Source: Pseudomonadota bacterium
GTDB taxonomy: Bacteria; Pseudomonadota; Alphaproteobacteria; Acetobacterales; Acetobacteraceae
DNA: 7,864 nucleotides
Direction of reading: 5' to 3'
Assembly: GCA_021826485.1 (NCBI GenBank)
Contig: JAKAZX010000177.1
Span: 1-7,864 of the forward strand
This document shows, in pieces, positions 5,688 to 7,864 of the stretch (positions within the stretch are counted from its first letter, which is position 1; each line of letters opens with the position of its first letter). A model generated the notes under the pieces. The model had not been told where the DNA came from, did not search any database, and was given only the letters and a program-made list of their open reading frames with translations. A program made the position numbers and the translations under genes.

Positions 5688-6476
5688 TCAGCCGTCCGCC
5701 GGCAAGCCGCGCTTGCGCGGGCCGCGCGACAGCATCCGGCCGGTGATCCCGGCCGGCAGCAGCGCCGTGGCGCGCGCGCCCGCCGCCATCCACCAGGGGA
5801 AGGCGACGCGCACGCGGCCGGCGGCGATGCCGCGCAGGATGATGCGGGCCGCCCGCTCCGCATCCATCAGGCCGGGCATCGGGAAGCGATTGCCGTCGGT
5901 CATCGGCGTGCGGATGAAGCCCGGGCAGATGCTGCTCAGCAGCACCCCGTCCCGGCGGGCGAGCGGGGCGGTGGCGACCGTCCAGGCATCGGCGGCGGCC
6001 TTGGAGGCGGCATAGGACGGCGCGGCCGGCGCCGGGATCAGGGCGGCGATGGAGGCGATCACGGCCAGCCGGCCGCGCACCCCGTCCGCCCCCGGCGGCT
6101 GCGCCCTCAGCGCGGCGAGCGCCGGCAGCGCGGTGTTCAGCATGCCGTCCAGATTGACCGCGAAGATCGCCCGCGCCTGCGCCGCCGTCTCCCGCCCGGC
6201 GAAGCTGCCGGCGGAGATGCCGGCATTGGCGATCACCAGATCGAGCCGGCCGGCGCCGGCGATCCACGCCGCCATGCCGTCGGCATCGCACACATCCACC
6301 CGCGCCGGCCGCACCGCCGCCCCCCGCGCGCGGCAGGCGTCCGCCGTCGCTTCGAGGCGCGCGCCGTCGCGGCCGCCGAGGTGCAGGGTGGCGCCGGGCG
6401 CGGCCAGCGCAAGCGCGAGCGCCCGGCCGATTCCGCTGGAGGCACCGGTGATCAGGACGGAACGATGATCCGGCAT
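5688..6476 (-). CDS. Short-chain dehydrogenase/reductase (DltE/COG0300-like)
   Basis: A 262-residue classical SDR. The cofactor loop TGASSGIG is at residues 10-17, Arg36 after the second strand (LGGRDG) suggests NADP(H), ANAG is at 83-86, and the catalytic set is Asn108, Ser142, Tyr155 and Lys159 (YAASK). CPGFIRTPMT follows, as is usual. The C-terminal part (about 220-262) has a hydrophobic, Pro/Trp-containing stretch (VAFPWWMAAGARATALLP) followed by basic residues. That tail recurs in a proteobacterial SDR group and might sit against the membrane. It is not closely similar to the other dehydrogenase in the window. The start at 6476 is the first ATG giving a complete Rossmann motif; its ribosome binding site is weak. 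It is divergent from yicC across 55 bases and upstream of the metallo-hydrolase on the same message. The substrate is unknown. Confidence 0.92.
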   Translation of the reverse strand: MPDHRSVLITGASSGIGRALALALAAPGATLHLGGRDGARLEATADACRARGAAVRPARVDVCDADGMAAWIAGAGRLDLVIANAGISAGSFAGRETAAQARAIFAVNLDGMLNTALPALAALRAQPPGADGVRGRLAVIASIAALIPAPAAPSYAASKAAADAWTVATAPLARRDGVLLSSICPGFIRTPMTDGNRFPMPGLMDAERAARIILRGIAAGRVRVAFPWWMAAGARATALLPAGITGRMLSRGPRKRGLPADG

Positions 6477-6477
6477 G

Positions 6478-6506
6478 TTCCGAGACTAGCGCGCGGCTGC
6501 TAGAAC
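6478..6506 (+). promoter_or_regulatory. Candidate vegetative promoter for yicC-gmk
   Basis: GCTAGAAC (6499-6506) fits the Caulobacter-type vegetative -10 consensus GCTANAWC at every position. A poor -35 candidate, TTCCGAG (6478-6484), lies 14 bases upstream, within the allowed spacing of that consensus. Transcription would start near 6513, leaving a leader of about 20 bases that includes AGGA (6519-6522), the yicC ribosome binding site. The site lies in the only intergenic space available to drive yicC-gmk. The weak -35 is the main reservation. Confidence 0.5.
6486..6503. repeat. CTAGC / GCTAG inverted repeat in the divergent promoter gap
   Basis: CTAGC (6486-6490) and GCTAG (6499-6503) form an inverted repeat with an 8-base centre. 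The right arm is part of the yicC -10 candidate. The left arm, read on the minus strand, gives GCTAGTCT, a partial match to the same -10 motif facing the dehydrogenase gene. It may be an operator or simply two facing promoters. CTAG is typically a scarce tetramer in proteobacterial DNA, so two copies so close are notable, but short. Confidence 0.3.
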
Positions 6507-6531
6507 GTCGCCCCCTGCAGGACGTAGCCGC

Positions 6532-7422
6532 ATGACGCCGCCCATCGCCTCCATGACCGGGTTTGCCCGCAGCGCGGGCAGCGGCGCGGGGATCGCCTGG
6601 GCCTGGGAACTGCGCAGCGTCAACGGCCGCGGGCTCGACCTGCGGCTGCGCCTGCCGCCTGGGTTCGATGCGCTGGAGCCGGCACTGCGCGAGGCGGCGG
6701 GGCGGGTGCTGCGCCGCGGCAACGTCACCGCCAACCTGGCGGTGCGGCGCGACGACGCGGCCCGGCTGGCGCCCGACCCGGCGGCGCTGGAGCAGGTGCT
6801 GGCGCTGGCGACCGCGCTGGCCGCCCGCATCCCCGACGCTCCGCCGCCGCGGGCGGAGGCGCTGCTGGCGCTGCCCGGCGTGCTGCGCCCCGCCGCGGCG
6901 GAGGAGGGCGAACTGCCGCAGGCGGCGCTGGACGCGGTGCGCGGCGGGTTCGAGGAGGCGCTGGTCGCCCTGGTCGCCGCCCGCCGGGCGGAGGGTGCGC
7001 GGCTCGGCACCGTGCTGAACGACCTGCTGGCCGAGATCGCCGCCCTGCATGCCCGCGCCGGCGCGGCGGCGGCCGAGCAGCCGGCCGCCCATCGCGCCCG
7101 CCTGCTGGAAACCCTGCGCGACCTGCTGCGCGAGGCGCCGACCCTGCCGGAGGAGCGGATCGCCCAGGAAGTCGCCCTGCTCGCCGCCCGCAGCGACGTG
7201 CGCGAGGAGCTGGACCGGCTGTCGAGCCATATCGAGGCGGCGCGGGCGCTGCTCGCCGAGGCGGTCGCGGTCGGCCGGCGGCTCGATTTCCTGGTGCAGG
7301 AGTTCAACCGCGAAGCCAACACGCTGTGCAGCAAATCCGCCTCCGCCGCGCTGACGGCGACCGGGCTTGCGCTGAAATCCGCCATCGAGCAGTTGCGCGA
7401 GCAGGTGCAGAACATCGAATGA
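6532..7422 (+). CDS. yicC: YicC/YloC-family endoribonuclease
   Basis: A 296-residue cytoplasmic protein of the YicC family. Escherichia coli YicC is reported as an endoribonuclease affecting small-RNA and mRNA decay. The N-terminal domain carries SMTGFAR (7-13) and WELRSVNGRGLDLRLRLP (25-42). The C-terminal domain (DUF1732) carries EELDRLSSHIEAA near 225-237, GRRLDFLVQEFNREANTLCS ending near residue 267, and the signature tail IEQLREQVQNIE at the very end. The length is normal for the family and all conserved blocks are present. ATG 6532 has AGGA 9 bases upstream. The stop overlaps the gmk start as ATGA, implying coupled translation. The yicC-gmk pairing is a conserved alphaproteobacterial arrangement, often with mltG upstream; here a divergent dehydrogenase takes that place. 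Confidence 0.95.
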   Translation: MTPPIASMTGFARSAGSGAGIAWAWELRSVNGRGLDLRLRLPPGFDALEPALREAAGRVLRRGNVTANLAVRRDDAARLAPDPAALEQVLALATALAARIPDAPPPRAEALLALPGVLRPAAAEEGELPQAALDAVRGGFEEALVALVAARRAEGARLGTVLNDLLAEIAALHARAGAAAAEQPAAHRARLLETLRDLLREAPTLPEERIAQEVALLAARSDVREELDRLSSHIEAARALLAEAVAVGRRLDFLVQEFNREANTLCSKSASAALTATGLALKSAIEQLREQVQNIE

Positions 7423-7864
7423 CGATCGCCCGCCGCGGCCTCTGTCTGGTCATCGCCGCGCCCTCGGGCGCCGGCAAAAGCTCCATCACCCGCGCGCTGC
7501 TGGCCGCCGAGCCGGAGCTTGCCCTGTCGGTCAGCGTGACCACGCGCGCCCCCCGGCCGGGGGAGCGGGAGGGCACGGACTACTTCTTCCGCACCCCCGC
7601 CCAGTTCGCCGCGATGGCGGCGGCTGGGGAGCTGCTGGAATGGGCGGAGGTGTTCGGCCGCGGCTACGGCACGCCGCGCGCGCCGGTGGAAGCGGCGCTG
7701 GCGCGCGGGCAGGACGTGGTGTTCGATATCGACTGGCAGGGCCACCGGCAGTTGCGCGCGGCGCTGCCGGGCGAGGTGGTCGGCCTGTTCGTGCTGCCGC
7801 CCTCGCTCGCCGAGCTGGAAGCCCGGCTGCGCGCCCGCGGCGCCGACGATGCGGCGGAGATCGC
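7419..7864 (+). CDS. gmk: Guanylate kinase, N-terminal part (cut by window end)
   Basis: Cytoplasmic enzyme that phosphorylates GMP to GDP with ATP, essential for guanine nucleotide supply. About 148 codons are visible of a family of roughly 200-220 residues; truncation is by the window edge. The P-loop APSGAGKSS is at residues 14-22. The GMP-binding segment VSVTTRAPRPGEREGTDYFF (38-57) includes Ser39, Arg43 and Tyr55. GELLEWAEVFGRGYGTP follows, with Glu74, Tyr83 and Thr85, and then DIDWQG (103-108), the form usual in alphaproteobacteria. The ATG at 7419 overlaps the yicC TGA by 4 bases with only a weak, distant ribosome binding site, so translation is probably coupled to yicC. The open frame has no defect up to the end of the window. 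Confidence 0.97.
   Translation, partial: MTIARRGLCLVIAAPSGAGKSSITRALLAAEPELALSVSVTTRAPRPGEREGTDYFFRTPAQFAAMAAAGELLEWAEVFGRGYGTPRAPVEAALARGQDVVFDIDWQGHRQLRAALPGEVVGLFVLPPSLAELEARLRARGADDAAEI

Noticed and set aside
5548..7230. A 560-codon minus-strand open frame across the hydrolase start, the SDR and yicC
   Set aside because: It overlaps three well-identified genes, is Arg/Gly/Pro/Ala-rich low-complexity sequence and contains a frame-shadow of SDR motifs. Long stop-free antisense frames are expected at this GC content.
6486..7745. A 419-codon minus-strand open frame opposite yicC and gmk
   Set aside because: Ser/Arg/Ala-rich composition with no domain; it is the antisense shadow of two conserved genes.

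Overview
The window is very GC-rich, gene-dense bacterial chromosome. Every base of coding potential is explained by ten protein genes (two cut by the window edges). The gene content and order point to an alphaproteobacterium, most likely of the Rhodospirillales/Acetobacteraceae type. The signs are a ribF-ileS pair preceded by a MaoC hydratase, a yicC-gmk pair, a close match to the Caulobacter-type vegetative -10 element, and extreme third-position GC. The lineage call is inference from layout and composition; no rRNA or other taxonomic marker is present.

Left block (1-1850, minus strand): a tightly packed operon read right to left, consisting of a PhaJ-type (R)-enoyl-CoA hydratase, ribF (FMN/FAD synthesis) and the 5' part of ileS (isoleucyl-tRNA synthetase). 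Gaps are 2 and 8 bases, and the ribF stop codon forms part of the ileS ribosome binding site. A 135-base divergent intergenic region (1851-1985) separates it from the next group.

Middle block (1986-6476) is accessory metabolism. On the plus strand are a 2-keto-4-pentenoate hydratase/fumarylacetoacetase-family enzyme, a short-chain dehydrogenase overlapping it by 4 bases, and, after 96 bases, an Fsr-type major facilitator efflux pump. Converging on these from the minus strand are a second short-chain dehydrogenase and a downstream metallo-beta-lactamase-fold hydrolase. The two groups meet tail to tail with only 3 bases between their stop codons.

Right block (6477-7864, plus strand): yicC (endoribonuclease family) and gmk (guanylate kinase, cut by the window end), overlapping by 4 bases. 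They are driven by a likely vegetative promoter in the 55-base divergent gap.

I found no mobile element, CRISPR array, tRNA, rRNA, phage gene or defence system. The most useful leads are modest: the coupled hydratase-dehydrogenase pair, the lactonase-like hydrolase, the Fsr homologue, the promoter and inverted repeat before yicC, and a HIGT variant of the HIGH signature in IleS. Nothing here is strong evidence for a previously undescribed system.
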